A stretch of 64,000 nucleotides of DNA from Devosia naphthalenivorans. Its GTDB lineage: Bacteria; Pseudomonadota; Alphaproteobacteria; Rhizobiales; Devosiaceae. This document shows, piece after piece, positions 6,526-15,038 of this stretch; the stretch's first letter is position 1; each line of letters begins with the position of its first letter. The notes beneath the pieces were generated by a model. The model was not told the origin of the DNA, searched no databases, and saw nothing but the letters and a program-made list of their open reading frames with translations. The position numbers and the translations under genes were made by a program. Location: the NCBI RefSeq assembly GCF_003056355.1, contig NZ_PYVW01000003.1, forward strand, positions 248,001 to 312,000, given 5' to 3'.

Positions 6526-8033
6526 TGGAGAAGCTCGAAATCAAGGCGGAAGTCAGCATCGATGACGCTGGCACTATTACCGGACTGGCTTGGCCGTTCG
6601 GCACTGCCGACAGTGTTGGTGACGTCATCGAAAAGGGTGCTTTCACCCTTCCGCCCGCACTGCCCATCGTCATGGAGCACGATCAGTCTCAGGTTGTCGG
6701 TGTCTGGGAAAGTGCTGCCGAAACTGATGCCGGGCTTGAGGTGAAAGGCCGTCTCTTCGTGGAAGGCATCGGCCCGGCCCGCAAGGCGCGCGACGACATG
6801 CGCAGCAAGCGCATCACCGGACTGTCCATCGGCTTCAAGGCCAATGGCTTCGACCCGCTGCCCAGCGGTGGCCGTAAGTTCAACGCCCTCACCATCACCG
6901 AAATCTCTCTTTGTCGCCGTCCGGTTCATCCCGGCGCGCGGATTACCTCTGTCAAATCCATCAATCAGGAAACCCGTATGGACCCCAAAACGACCGACGA
7001 AAACGCTGCGCTCGAATTGAAGGGAGCAAACGACAACATCGCCAAGCTCACCGCACGGCTGGACAAGGTAGAGGCCAGGGCCAATCGCCCGCTTGCTGCG
7101 AATGACAACCAGCCCGGCGCTGCCAATGACAATGAGCGCAAGGCGTTTGCCGATTTCATGCGCAATGGCGACACCACCGAAGTGAAGTCGCTGGGCTATG
7201 GCTCACCGTCAACCGGCGGCATTCTGGCACCTGAACAGGTTGCCACGACCATTCTGGAAAAGGTGGCTGAGTTCTCGCCTGTCCGCACCCTTGCCCAGAC
7301 CATCAGCATGTCCGGCCCGCTGCTTCAGCTTCCGCGCCTCGTTGATGAGGTCGAGCCGGTGCCCGTCACTGAAACCGCCGCCCGCACCGAAGATGAGCCG
7401 ACCTTTGACCAGATCGACCTCAAGCCCTTCGAAATGGCGATCATCGTCCCGGTCACTCGCATCCTGCTTGAAGATGCCCAGATCGACCTCACCAGCTACC
7501 TGAGCAATCACGTTGCCCGGCGCTTCGGCCAGAAGGAAGCCGCTTGGTTCGTCAACGGCAATGGCACCACGCAGGCCGAAGGGGTTCTCACCTCTGATGC
7601 CGTCGCTGAGCATGAAGTTGCAGCCATCACTGGCGACGACCTCATTGACCTCTTCTATTCGATCAAGACTGCCTATTCGTCCAACGGCGCTTGGCTGATG
7701 AACCGCAAGACCATGTCCGTGGTGCGCAAGCTCAAGGACACCGATGGTTCCTACATCTGGGAACGCGGTATTGCCGGTGGTCAGCCGCCTTCGCTGCTTG
7801 GTCGTCCGGTCTATGAGGCCGTGGACATGCCTGACATTGCCGAAGCGGCAACGCCTATCGTCTTTGGTGATTTTGCAGCCGGTTATGCCATCGCGGACCG
7901 GACCGGCTTCGAAATCATCCGTGACGACCTCACCGGCGCTGGCAACGGCATCGTAAAGCTGCACGCGCGCCGTCGCGTGGGTGGTCGTATCATCATGGGC
8001 GAAGCCCTGACGAAGCTGAAGATCGCAGCCTAA
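6525..8033 (+). CDS. Fused HK97 prohead protease and major capsid protein
   Basis: Residues 1-145 form an HK97 U35-type prohead protease with His52 (MEHDQSQ) and Ser101 (LSIGF), the catalytic pair. Residues about 155-502 form an HK97 capsid protein, with a charged delta-like helical segment (KGANDNIAKLTARLDKVEA), SPVRTLAQ, LLGRPVYEAVDMP and a final RRVGGRIIMGEAL. Protease and capsid are normally separate genes, so self-cleavage at the junction is likely. An in-frame ATG at 6978 (residue 152, exactly at the domain border) has AGGA 7 nt upstream, so free capsid could also be made from an internal start. The gene is coupled to its upstream neighbour by TGATG. Confidence 0.93.
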   Translation: MEKLEIKAEVSIDDAGTITGLAWPFGTADSVGDVIEKGAFTLPPALPIVMEHDQSQVVGVWESAAETDAGLEVKGRLFVEGIGPARKARDDMRSKRITGLSIGFKANGFDPLPSGGRKFNALTITEISLCRRPVHPGARITSVKSINQETRMDPKTTDENAALELKGANDNIAKLTARLDKVEARANRPLAANDNQPGAANDNERKAFADFMRNGDTTEVKSLGYGSPSTGGILAPEQVATTILEKVAEFSPVRTLAQTISMSGPLLQLPRLVDEVEPVPVTETAARTEDEPTFDQIDLKPFEMAIIVPVTRILLEDAQIDLTSYLSNHVARRFGQKEAAWFVNGNGTTQAEGVLTSDAVAEHEVAAITGDDLIDLFYSIKTAYSSNGAWLMNRKTMSVVRKLKDTDGSYIWERGIAGGQPPSLLGRPVYEAVDMPDIAEAATPIVFGDFAAGYAIADRTGFEIIRDDLTGAGNGIVKLHARRRVGGRIIMGEALTKLKIAA

Positions 8034-8034
8034 A

Positions 8035-8646
8035 ATGAAGCTGGGCGCGGACGGCATCTATGTCGAGTTGGCAGGCGAGGCTTTCGAGCTTCGCCCGTCA
8101 CTTCGCGCCTGCATGCGTCTTGTTCGGCGGCATGGGCTCACCAGCCTGCTTGCCGCCGTGCAGGGCTTCAACGTCACCACCATCATGGACGTGTTGAGGG
8201 AAGCTGCCGTCAAGCCCAGCCTGTTGCTGGCTGAGATTGAAGCTATTGGCCTTGGCGCTGTCCGCAGTCGGCTCACCGGGCCGCTGGCAGAGTTCGTCCT
8301 GGCTGTTGCGGGTATTGATCCCGACGACGCCACGCCCTCTGAGCCGGCACCGGGCAAGCCCGGCAATCCTGAGCGGGTGTTCGCCCAGCTCTTCGGCATA
8401 GCGACGGGCGCGCTGGGCTGGACCCCGGAACAAGCATGGAACGCAACACCCGCCGAAATTATCGCCGCACACAATGGGCAGACCGCACATCTCATTCGGA
8501 CTGGCGTGCTGGTCGAACAGAAGCCCGGCCAGACCGCAGACCACTACACCGAAGCGCAGCTCAAGCAGATCGAAGCGGAAGGCCGCGACCCGGCTTTCAA
8601 TCGCGCTGGCCTTCATGCCCTCAAAGGTAAGGAGCGCGTTGCCTGA
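8035..8646 (+). CDS. Probable tail assembly chaperone, two-part protein
   Basis: The first 95 residues (GADGIYVELAGEAFELRPSL..., then ACMRLVRRHGLTSLLAAV) look like a short sheet and helix module related to small tail-chaperone proteins. After a proline-rich linker (PSEPAPGKPGNP) the C-terminal part has FGIATGALGWTPEQAWNATPAEI, strongly resembling the short gene-transfer-agent protein that follows gp10. The order of the two parts matches a fusion of two adjacent GTA-type genes. ATG follows the capsid stop by one base. It may prepare the tape measure for tail assembly; the assignment is by pattern only. Confidence 0.5.
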   Translation: MKLGADGIYVELAGEAFELRPSLRACMRLVRRHGLTSLLAAVQGFNVTTIMDVLREAAVKPSLLLAEIEAIGLGAVRSRLTGPLAEFVLAVAGIDPDDATPSEPAPGKPGNPERVFAQLFGIATGALGWTPEQAWNATPAEIIAAHNGQTAHLIRTGVLVEQKPGQTADHYTEAQLKQIEAEGRDPAFNRAGLHALKGKERVA

Positions 8647-9002
8647 TGCCCGTAGCTCCACCCCGCCTTTGCCGTTGCGGCAACATCGTTGCTTCCGGGC
8701 AGCGCTGCGCTTGTCAGATCGCAGACGACCGCGCCCGCAAGGCCCGCCATGATCGTCGCCGCCCTTCGTCTGGGCAACGCGGCTACAACCACGAATGGCG
8801 CAAAGCCCGCGCCGCCTATCTCATCACCCATCCCCATTGCACCCATCCCGGCTGCAATGCAGCGGCCAGCCACGTGGACCACATAACCCCGCACAAGGGT
8901 GATTATGCCCTGTTCTGGGACCGCGCCAACTGGCAGGCCCTTTGTGCCCATCACCATAACAGCACCAAGCAGCGCGAAGAGCGCAGGCAGGTGGACCAGT
9001 GA
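8646..9002 (+). CDS. Phage HNH endonuclease
   Basis: The 118-residue protein has an N-terminal cysteine pair region (CRCGNIVASGQRCAC) and a canonical HNH beta-beta-alpha-metal motif: HCTHPGC, ASHVDHITP, then NWQALCAHHHNSTKQ. HNH proteins of this size near terminase genes nick DNA during packaging in HK97-like phages. Here it is separated from the terminase genes by six genes. It overlaps the previous stop (TGATG) and the following GTG start by 4 nt. Nuclease fold is certain; a packaging role is inferred from the family. Confidence 0.92.
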   Translation: MPVAPPRLCRCGNIVASGQRCACQIADDRARKARHDRRRPSSGQRGYNHEWRKARAAYLITHPHCTHPGCNAAASHVDHITPHKGDYALFWDRANWQALCAHHHNSTKQREERRQVDQ

Positions 9003-9487
9003 CGCCCGAAGAAGCCTGCGAGATCGACCGGCTTGAGTTTGAAGCCGACTGCCGTGCTGCACGTGAGCGCGCCTTCGCGCTCATTGCTGAGCGCCACGGT
9101 GCCGAGCGTGCCCGCGTGCTGCGCTGGATCAATGACGAACGCCCTCCGCCAACAGTTCGCTTCAACCCTAAGCCTACACCGGCACGCAGCGAACCTGCGC
9201 TGCCGATAGCGAAGCCGAAGCGCGAACGCCTTCTGTCCGGAAAGCCGCAGTATGCGCGTGGCATGAGCATGACCTTGCGAGAATGGGCAGACTTTCTCGG
9301 CATCAGCCTCAACACCCTCTCCCAGCGCATGCACAAGACTCGCTCCTTGGAAGCTGCCATCGCCATCGGTGACTTGAAACCGACCGGCAGGCGAAAGGCG
9401 GGGGTGGTCCCGAACTTGCCAGCTCTTGAGGGGACCGGCGGGGGGAGCACCGCGCAAGATTTTTCCGAAATAGAGTTTTCACAGTGA
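8999..9487 (+). CDS. Phage protein with a C-terminal helix-turn-helix
   Basis: Translation starts at a GTG overlapping the HNH stop (GTGA). Residues 1-50 form a charged helical region (EEACEIDRLEFEADCRAARERAFALI). A proline-rich linker follows, then a helix-turn-helix-like segment, LREWADFLGISLNTLSQRMH, similar to the small DNA-reading modules that accompany HNH nucleases in phages. It may guide the neighbouring HNH enzyme or act in packaging-site recognition. I do not recognise a named family for the whole protein. Confidence 0.6.
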   Translation: MTPEEACEIDRLEFEADCRAARERAFALIAERHGAERARVLRWINDERPPPTVRFNPKPTPARSEPALPIAKPKRERLLSGKPQYARGMSMTLREWADFLGISLNTLSQRMHKTRSLEAAIAIGDLKPTGRRKAGVVPNLPALEGTGGGSTAQDFSEIEFSQ

Positions 9488-9774
9488 CCGCACTTTCCGA
9501 CCTTAAAGCCCAGCTCAACATCATCGATGATGATGCTGACGACGACCTGCTCACCGGCATGATTGCCGACGCGCTGGACCATACGCGCAGCGCAATCGGC
9601 GCTGAGACGCCCGTCAACTATGACGATGCGCCGGGTGGCCTTCGCCGCGCCGTCCTGATGCTTGCTGCCCATTTTTACGAGAACCGTGAGGCCGTGCTTG
9701 TTGGCGTGAGCGCCGATGAGCTGCCGCTGGGCTTCTGGGAACTGGTCGCGCCGCATCGGAAATGGGTGTTCTGA
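9484..9774 (+). CDS. Head-tail connector protein (gp6-like)
   Basis: A GTG at 9484 overlaps the upstream stop. The 96-residue acidic protein (LSDLKAQLNIIDDDADDDLLTGMIADAL, then PGGLRRAVLMLAAHFYENRE) has the four-helix pattern of the small connectors that bind beneath the portal and begin the neck. The LKAQLNI opening and the HFYENRE helix are typical. It is followed by gp10-like, DUF3168 and head-closure genes, a normal neck module. Confidence 0.85.
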   Translation: MTALSDLKAQLNIIDDDADDDLLTGMIADALDHTRSAIGAETPVNYDDAPGGLRRAVLMLAAHFYENREAVLVGVSADELPLGFWELVAPHRKWVF

Positions 9775-10199
9775 TGGCGTATTCTGCGCAGGTTCAGCGC
9801 CTTATGCGGCGCATTGAAAGCATCCCCGACGCTATCCGGCAGGATATGCAGCCCAGCATCGTGAAGTCTGCCGAAGAGCTGGCTGGCATGATGGGGCATC
9901 TTGCCGAGCCGTCGCGCGACACCGGCGCGCTGATCGACAGCATCGAAGTGACGCCGCCCGGCGGCAACACGCCCGCCTATAGCCAGCCCGGCGGTGAGCG
10001 CACCGCCCATGAGCTTGAGGCCATCGTCACCGTTGGCAACCACGCCGTCCGCTATCCGCACCTTGTGGAGCATGGCACCGCCAATGCACCGGCCCAGCCC
10101 TTCTTCTGGCCTGCCGTGCGGACCCTTCAGAAGCGCATCAACAATAGGATCAACCGCGCTATGCGGAAGGCCATCAAAGAGCATTGGAGTAACCCGTGA
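9774..10199 (+). CDS. HK97 gp10-family neck/tail protein
   Basis: The ATG at 9774 overlaps the upstream TGA and gives 141 residues. The pattern (helical start, SIEVTPPGG, VGNHAVRYPHLVEHGTANAPAQPFFWPAV, basic C-terminal helix) is that of HK97 gp10-type proteins, which sit at the head-tail interface. YPHLVEHGT and AQPFFWPA are the recognisable family blocks. It overlaps the next GTG start by 4 nt. Confidence 0.87.
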   Translation: MAYSAQVQRLMRRIESIPDAIRQDMQPSIVKSAEELAGMMGHLAEPSRDTGALIDSIEVTPPGGNTPAYSQPGGERTAHELEAIVTVGNHAVRYPHLVEHGTANAPAQPFFWPAVRTLQKRINNRINRAMRKAIKEHWSNP

Positions 10200-10606
10200 C
10201 CGAACCCAGCCTTGCCTTGCAGGCGGCCATTCGTGCCCGCCTCATCGCCTCGCCGCATGTGATGGAGCTTGTGGAGCCCCGCGAAATCCGCGATGGCGAC
10301 ACCCGGCCCGATGCGTTTCCGAGCATCATCCTTGGCGCTGGGCAGGTCGTGATAGCCGGTCACTACACCAACTATCGGAACGTGACCGCCTATCTGGACC
10401 TGCACATTTGGGCAGAAGGCGACGGGCTTGAGAATACCAAGACCATTGGGGGTGCCGTTTGGAACGCCATCGGTCGTGACCTCACGGTGCCGGGCTTTGA
10501 CCTGCATGACGGCATCCGCGTCGAGCGCAGCATCTACATGCGCGACCCTTCCGGTTGCGGCCATGGCGTTGTGAGCCTGTGCGCAAACATGGGGTATCAC
10601 CTGTGA
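10196..10606 (+). CDS. Tail terminator-like protein (DUF3168)
   Basis: The 136-residue product starts at a GTG overlapping the previous stop. It reads ALQAAIRARLIASPHVMELV, then FPSIILGAGQV, YLDLHIWAE and a variable C-terminal sheet, the DUF3168 pattern of tail-completion proteins that cap the tail tube beneath the connector. In complete siphophages the major tail protein usually comes next; here the next gene encodes a head-closure protein and no major tail protein is found. Confidence 0.85.
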   Translation: MTEPSLALQAAIRARLIASPHVMELVEPREIRDGDTRPDAFPSIILGAGQVVIAGHYTNYRNVTAYLDLHIWAEGDGLENTKTIGGAVWNAIGRDLTVPGFDLHDGIRVERSIYMRDPSGCGHGVVSLCANMGYHL

Positions 10607-10920
10607 TGCGCGCCGGGCGGTTGGACCGCACTATCACCTTGCAGCGTGAGACCGAAACCGTCTCACCGGCCGGCACCGTCACGTCCACCTGGACGGATTT
10701 TGCCACCCTGCGCGCCGAGCTGTTGAGCAACGTGTTTGCCGAAGTTGCCCGCGCCTATGGCGAGGGTGATGGCGCGGACATGGTGTTTCGCATCCGGCAC
10801 TATCATGGTCTCACCACCAAGGACCGGCTGGTCTATGCAGGTCAGCCCTATGGCATCACCGGCATTGTCGAGCTTGGCCGCCGCCGCGCGATGGAGCTGC
10901 GTTGCGAGGCGCTGTCATGA
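10606..10920 (+). CDS. Phage head closure / head-tail adaptor
   Basis: An ATG at 10606 overlaps the upstream stop and gives 104 residues. MRAGRLDRTITLQRETETV followed by DFATLRAELLS and DRLVYAGQPYGITGIVELGRR is the classic pattern of SPP1 gp16 / HK97 gp7-type adaptors that seal the filled head. The next gene starts inside its stop (ATGA). Head closure placed after the tail-terminus gene is an inverted order. Confidence 0.88.
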   Translation: MRAGRLDRTITLQRETETVSPAGTVTSTWTDFATLRAELLSNVFAEVARAYGEGDGADMVFRIRHYHGLTTKDRLVYAGQPYGITGIVELGRRRAMELRCEALS

Positions 10921-11312
10921 GGGGACGCAAGCCCAGCACCATCGTGAACGGTAGCAGTCCGGTTACGGTTGTTCCGTCACCCCCGAGCTACTTTCCCAAG
11001 GATGCCAAGGCAGAATGGCGCAAGATCGCGCCAATTCTTGTGCTCGAGCGCAAGACGCTCACCGAAGCCGATATGGGCACGCTGGAGAGCTACTGCCTTT
11101 CCACCAGCACCATGCGGCAGGCTCAGCGCATCATCAATGTGGATGGCCTGGTCACGGCAGAAGGCAAGCGCCATCCCGCCTTCGGCATCATGAACGCTGC
11201 CCAGACCACCCAGCGGCTTTGCGCTGCCGAGCTTGGCTTGACGCCTGTCAGCCGGTCACGGCCTGCCGTGCGCAGCGAAGAGAACGATGACGATAACCCC
11301 TTCGGCATCTAG
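10917..11312 (+). CDS. Terminase small subunit (P27 family)
   Basis: The 131-residue product (MRGRKPSTIVNGSSPV..., FPKDAKAEWRKIAPILVLERKTLTEAD, MNAAQTTQRLCAAELGL) matches the P27-type small terminases that select phage DNA for packaging. The start overlaps the adaptor stop (ATGA) and its end overlaps the large-subunit start by 26 nt, so both subunits are made together. Small plus large terminase at the end of the head/neck cluster, not in front of the portal, is unusual. Confidence 0.85.
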   Translation: MRGRKPSTIVNGSSPVTVVPSPPSYFPKDAKAEWRKIAPILVLERKTLTEADMGTLESYCLSTSTMRQAQRIINVDGLVTAEGKRHPAFGIMNAAQTTQRLCAAELGLTPVSRSRPAVRSEENDDDNPFGI

Positions 11313-12912
11313 CACCTATCCGGCATGGATTTACGACGGCACGCCCATCGAAGACACTTTCGGTGACGGTGAGCGCGCCGTGCAGTTCCTGCGCTGGCTC
11401 AAGCATCCCAAGAGCAAGCTGCCCGGCAAGGGCTTTCAGCTTGACCCCTGGCTTGAGCGCACAGTGCGCCGCATCTATGGCCCGCGCCATCCGAACGGCT
11501 CCCGCATCGTCAAGACGGTGGTGCTGTTGCTGCCGCGCGGCAATCGCAAGACGAGCATGGCGGCAGCGCTGGCGTTGTTGCACACCATCGGCCCGGAACG
11601 GGTGCCGCATGGCGAAGCCATCTTTGCCGCTGCCGACCGCAAGCAGGCCAGCATCGCTTTCAAGGAAGCGCTGGGCATTGTGCAGGCGCGTGCCCAGATC
11701 AGCGGCGCGGTGAAGGTCTATGACGCACATAATAGCGCGAAGAAGATCGTCTATGCCAAGGAGCGGGTGACGCTCGAAGTCATCTCTGGCGATGCTGGCA
11801 CGCAGCATGGCCGGACGCCCAATTTTGTCCTGGCCGATGAGCTGCACGTCTGGCCGAACTTCTACCTCTGGGAAGCCCTGCAGTCCGGTCTCGACAAGTC
11901 CGACAATACCCTCATGGTGGTGGCGACGACTGCCGGGCGCGGGCAGGAAAACGTCGCCTGGGAACAGATCGAAGACGCCCGCAAGGTGGCGCGTGGTGAG
12001 GTTCTAGACCCGTCCATCCTGCCCATTCTCTTCGAAGCCGACCGGGATGCCGATTGGCGGGATGAGGCGGTTTGGTATCAGACCAACCCCGGCCTTGCTC
12101 ATGGCTATCCCAGCCTTGACGGCTTCCGCCGCGCCGCCGCCAAGGCAGAGCGCAGCATGCGCGAACGACAGAGCTTCAAGCAGCTCAAGCTCAATATCTG
12201 GCTGGACCAGTCCACCGACCCATTTGTTGACATGGAAGTCTATGACCGTGGCGCTGGTGAGGTGGAGCCGTTGGACAATGAGCCGTGCTGGATCGGTGTG
12301 GACATGTCCACGACGACCGACCTCACCGCCGTTGTGGCTGCCTTCCGCGATGAGCATGGCACCATCAGCGTCAAGCCGCACTTCTTCCTGCCCGGCGAAC
12401 TATTGCGCGATCGTGCCGACCGAGATGGCGTGCCTTATCCCGAATGGGCCGAGCAGGGATATCTAACGGCCACGCCCGGCAACGTCATCGATTATAGTGC
12501 GGTGACGGAATACCTGGCTGAGCTTTGCGCCCGCTATGACGTGCGAGAGTTGAACTTTGATCCGCACTTCGCCCAGCCGGTTATGGCACCGCTGCTTGAA
12601 GAGGGCTTGCCAGTTCTCACCATACGGCAAGGGTGGGTAACGCAGTCCCCTGCCCTCAATGAGCTTGAGCGCGTCATCGTCGGCGGCAAGTTCCGGCATG
12701 GTGGGGACCCACTGTTGCGCTGGTGCTTTTCCAACGTCGCCATCCACACTGACAGCGCGGGCAATCGCACCATGCACAAGGGCAAGAGCACCGGGCGCAT
12801 CGATGGTGCCGTTGCCACATGGATGGCCGTGTCACGCGCTGCCGCGAACGATAACCACGCATCAATTTATGACGACCACGAAGCCCGTCCGGGCGGCTTC
12901 CTCATGTTCTAG
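11287..12912 (+). CDS. Terminase large subunit (ATPase and nuclease)
   Basis: This 541-residue packaging motor has an N-terminal ATPase with an atypical P-loop at residues 83-90 (PRGNRKTS) and Walker B Asp184-Glu185 (VLADELHVW), followed by a coupling motif VVATTAGRG and an RNase H-like nuclease starting near residue 337 (WIGVDMSTTTDL), with further acidic residues downstream. It cuts concatemeric DNA and pumps it into the head through the portal. Full length is normal. It is cotranslated with the small subunit; the tape-measure gene starts 12 nt after its stop. Confidence 0.95.
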   Translation: MTITPSASSTYPAWIYDGTPIEDTFGDGERAVQFLRWLKHPKSKLPGKGFQLDPWLERTVRRIYGPRHPNGSRIVKTVVLLLPRGNRKTSMAAALALLHTIGPERVPHGEAIFAAADRKQASIAFKEALGIVQARAQISGAVKVYDAHNSAKKIVYAKERVTLEVISGDAGTQHGRTPNFVLADELHVWPNFYLWEALQSGLDKSDNTLMVVATTAGRGQENVAWEQIEDARKVARGEVLDPSILPILFEADRDADWRDEAVWYQTNPGLAHGYPSLDGFRRAAAKAERSMRERQSFKQLKLNIWLDQSTDPFVDMEVYDRGAGEVEPLDNEPCWIGVDMSTTTDLTAVVAAFRDEHGTISVKPHFFLPGELLRDRADRDGVPYPEWAEQGYLTATPGNVIDYSAVTEYLAELCARYDVRELNFDPHFAQPVMAPLLEEGLPVLTIRQGWVTQSPALNELERVIVGGKFRHGGDPLLRWCFSNVAIHTDSAGNRTMHKGKSTGRIDGAVATWMAVSRAAANDNHASIYDDHEARPGGFLMF

Positions 12913-12924
12913 AAGGGACGACCA

Positions 12925-15027
12925 TTGAATAACGATCAGATCCTCGCCGTTTCGGTTGAGGCGCGTATCAACAAGCTTGAGCGCGAAATGAAGAAGGCCA
13001 GCGGCATCGTCGGCAAAAATTTTGACTTTATTGAAAGGCGCAGCAAGCGCGCTGCCACTGACATCGAAAAGCACTTCTCTGGCCTTGGCTCACGTATGGG
13101 CGGCATCGGCAAGAACATGGCCGCTGGCTTCGTTGGTGGTCTCGCCGCGGGCGGCATCATGGGCATTCTTGACCGTGGTGGTGAGCTTGCGCGCGGCATC
13201 GCTGAAATTGGCGATGAGGCAAAACGCGCCGGGCTGAGCATCGAGACCTTTCAGGAATTGAAGTATGTCGCTGAGCAGAACCGTATCGGCGTTGATAGCC
13301 TTGTTGACGGCATCAAGGAGCTGAACCTGCGCGCTGATGAGTTCGTCATCACAGGTGGCGGCAGCGCCGCCGAAGCGTTCCACCGTCTTGGCTACAATGC
13401 CGAAACCTTGCGGACCAAGCTGCGCGAGCCTTCGGCACTCTTCACCGAAATCATCGGCAAGTTGGGGCAGTTGGACCGAGCCGCGCAAATCCGTATTGCC
13501 GATGAGATTTTTGGCGGCACTGGTGGTGAGCGCTTCGTGCAGCTCATCGAGCAGGGCGGGGATGCCATCTATGCCACGCGTCAGGAAGCGCACGACCTTG
13601 GCCTGATCATGAGCGATGAGCTAGTTGCCAAGGCAGATGAACTGGACCGCCGGTTCAATGCGGTTGCCAACACTGTGGGCAGCGCGCTCAAGCAGGCCAT
13701 TGTTGGTGCAACCTTGGCGCTGGTGGACTTTCTCAACACGTTCAACCAGCTCCCGGCCATGGTCAATCTGCGCGCCAGCACTGCGCCGCTGGGCACGCGT
13801 GACATGTCCATTATGCAGCGCCAGCTTGCCGACAAGCAGGCCGCACTTGATGGCGTGCTTGAGCGGGAAGCTAACGGTGAGCTAAGCGGCTGGTTCAACA
13901 CCGGCATCGGCCATGATGACGCCAAGGACAGCTTGGCCGCTGAAATTGCCGACCTGTCCGCAGCTATCGAGAAGCGTAGCGACCCTAGCCAGTTCGACGT
14001 GGCCAGCGTCTTTGAAGGCCTCAATACGCCGACCTATGGCAGCGTAGAGGAAATGCAGGCAGCGCTCAGCCCGCCGCCTTTGGAGATCGTGGTGGAAGGT
14101 GCCAACACCATTCAGCCGCTGCCGCGTGTTGGCGGCGGTGGTGGTAGACGTTCGGCCAGCGCCATGCGCGAAGAGCGCGATGCCGCTGCCGAGCTTATTG
14201 CCGAGCTTGAGGAAGAGCTGCGCGTCATCGGCATGTCCGAAGTCGAGAGGCGCGTTGATGCCGAGCTGCGTCGTGCCGGCGCTTATGCGACCGATGCGCA
14301 GAAGGCCAGTATCCGTGACTTGGTGACAACCATCGAAGCCGAGACCGCTGCTATGGATCGTATGCAGGCAGCGATGGACAATGCCAAGGGTTTGGCAAAG
14401 GATTTTTTGAGTGGTTTGCTGGGCGACCTGCGCAGTGGTGTTGATGGTGCCACGGCACTCGCCAATGCCTTTGGCCGTCTTGCTGACCGCCTGCTCGATA
14501 TGGCGCTGGACACGCTCATCAATAGCTTGTTCTCCAACCTGATGGGCGGTGCCGGTGGTGCTGGCTTTCTGGGCGGTGTCTTCGGCTTCAGTGAGGGTGG
14601 CGTTGTCGAGGCCGCAACGGGCGGTTTGATCCGGGGACCGGGCACCGGCACCAGTGACAGCATCCCCGCCCGGCTGAGCGACGGTGAGTTCGTCGTGCGG
14701 GCATCGCAGACGGCGAAGCATCTGGACCTGTTGCGCGCGATTAATGACGGCAAGGTAGCTGCCTTCGCCACTGGTGGACTTGTGGGTGACGGTTCGGCCA
14801 TCCGGGCGGCAAACGACAATGTGCGCTTTGCCAATAACAACGGTGCACCGGTGGTGACGATCAACGCGCCGGTGACGGTGACTGCGTCGGGCGGCACTGA
14901 AGCCCAAAATAACGATTTGGCAAAGCGGATGTCCCGTCAGATGGAAGCGACTATGCGCGGCTTGGTGGCATCGGAGATTGCGAAATCGATGCGTCCCGGC
15001 AATGTTGCAAATACAAGGAGCAGGTAA
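12925..15027 (+). CDS. Phage tail tape measure protein
   Basis: The start is a TTG at 12925 with AGAAGGGA a few nt upstream. The 700-residue protein opens with a coiled-coil region (ARINKLEREMKKASGIVG), has a glycine-rich hydrophobic segment (GFVGGLAAGGIMGIL), long helices and a second hydrophobic segment near residue 530, and ends with the TMP hallmark TSDSIPARLSDGEFVVRA. It should set siphophage tail length and may help DNA entry. Tape measures are normally followed by distal-tail and baseplate genes; here the next gene is a small membrane protein. With no major tail protein gene present, this ruler has no visible tube to measure. Confidence 0.92.
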   Translation: MNNDQILAVSVEARINKLEREMKKASGIVGKNFDFIERRSKRAATDIEKHFSGLGSRMGGIGKNMAAGFVGGLAAGGIMGILDRGGELARGIAEIGDEAKRAGLSIETFQELKYVAEQNRIGVDSLVDGIKELNLRADEFVITGGGSAAEAFHRLGYNAETLRTKLREPSALFTEIIGKLGQLDRAAQIRIADEIFGGTGGERFVQLIEQGGDAIYATRQEAHDLGLIMSDELVAKADELDRRFNAVANTVGSALKQAIVGATLALVDFLNTFNQLPAMVNLRASTAPLGTRDMSIMQRQLADKQAALDGVLEREANGELSGWFNTGIGHDDAKDSLAAEIADLSAAIEKRSDPSQFDVASVFEGLNTPTYGSVEEMQAALSPPPLEIVVEGANTIQPLPRVGGGGGRRSASAMREERDAAAELIAELEEELRVIGMSEVERRVDAELRRAGAYATDAQKASIRDLVTTIEAETAAMDRMQAAMDNAKGLAKDFLSGLLGDLRSGVDGATALANAFGRLADRLLDMALDTLINSLFSNLMGGAGGAGFLGGVFGFSEGGVVEAATGGLIRGPGTGTSDSIPARLSDGEFVVRASQTAKHLDLLRAINDGKVAAFATGGLVGDGSAIRAANDNVRFANNNGAPVVTINAPVTVTASGGTEAQNNDLAKRMSRQMEATMRGLVASEIAKSMRPGNVANTRSR

Positions 15028-15038
15028 GTGGGGACTAG

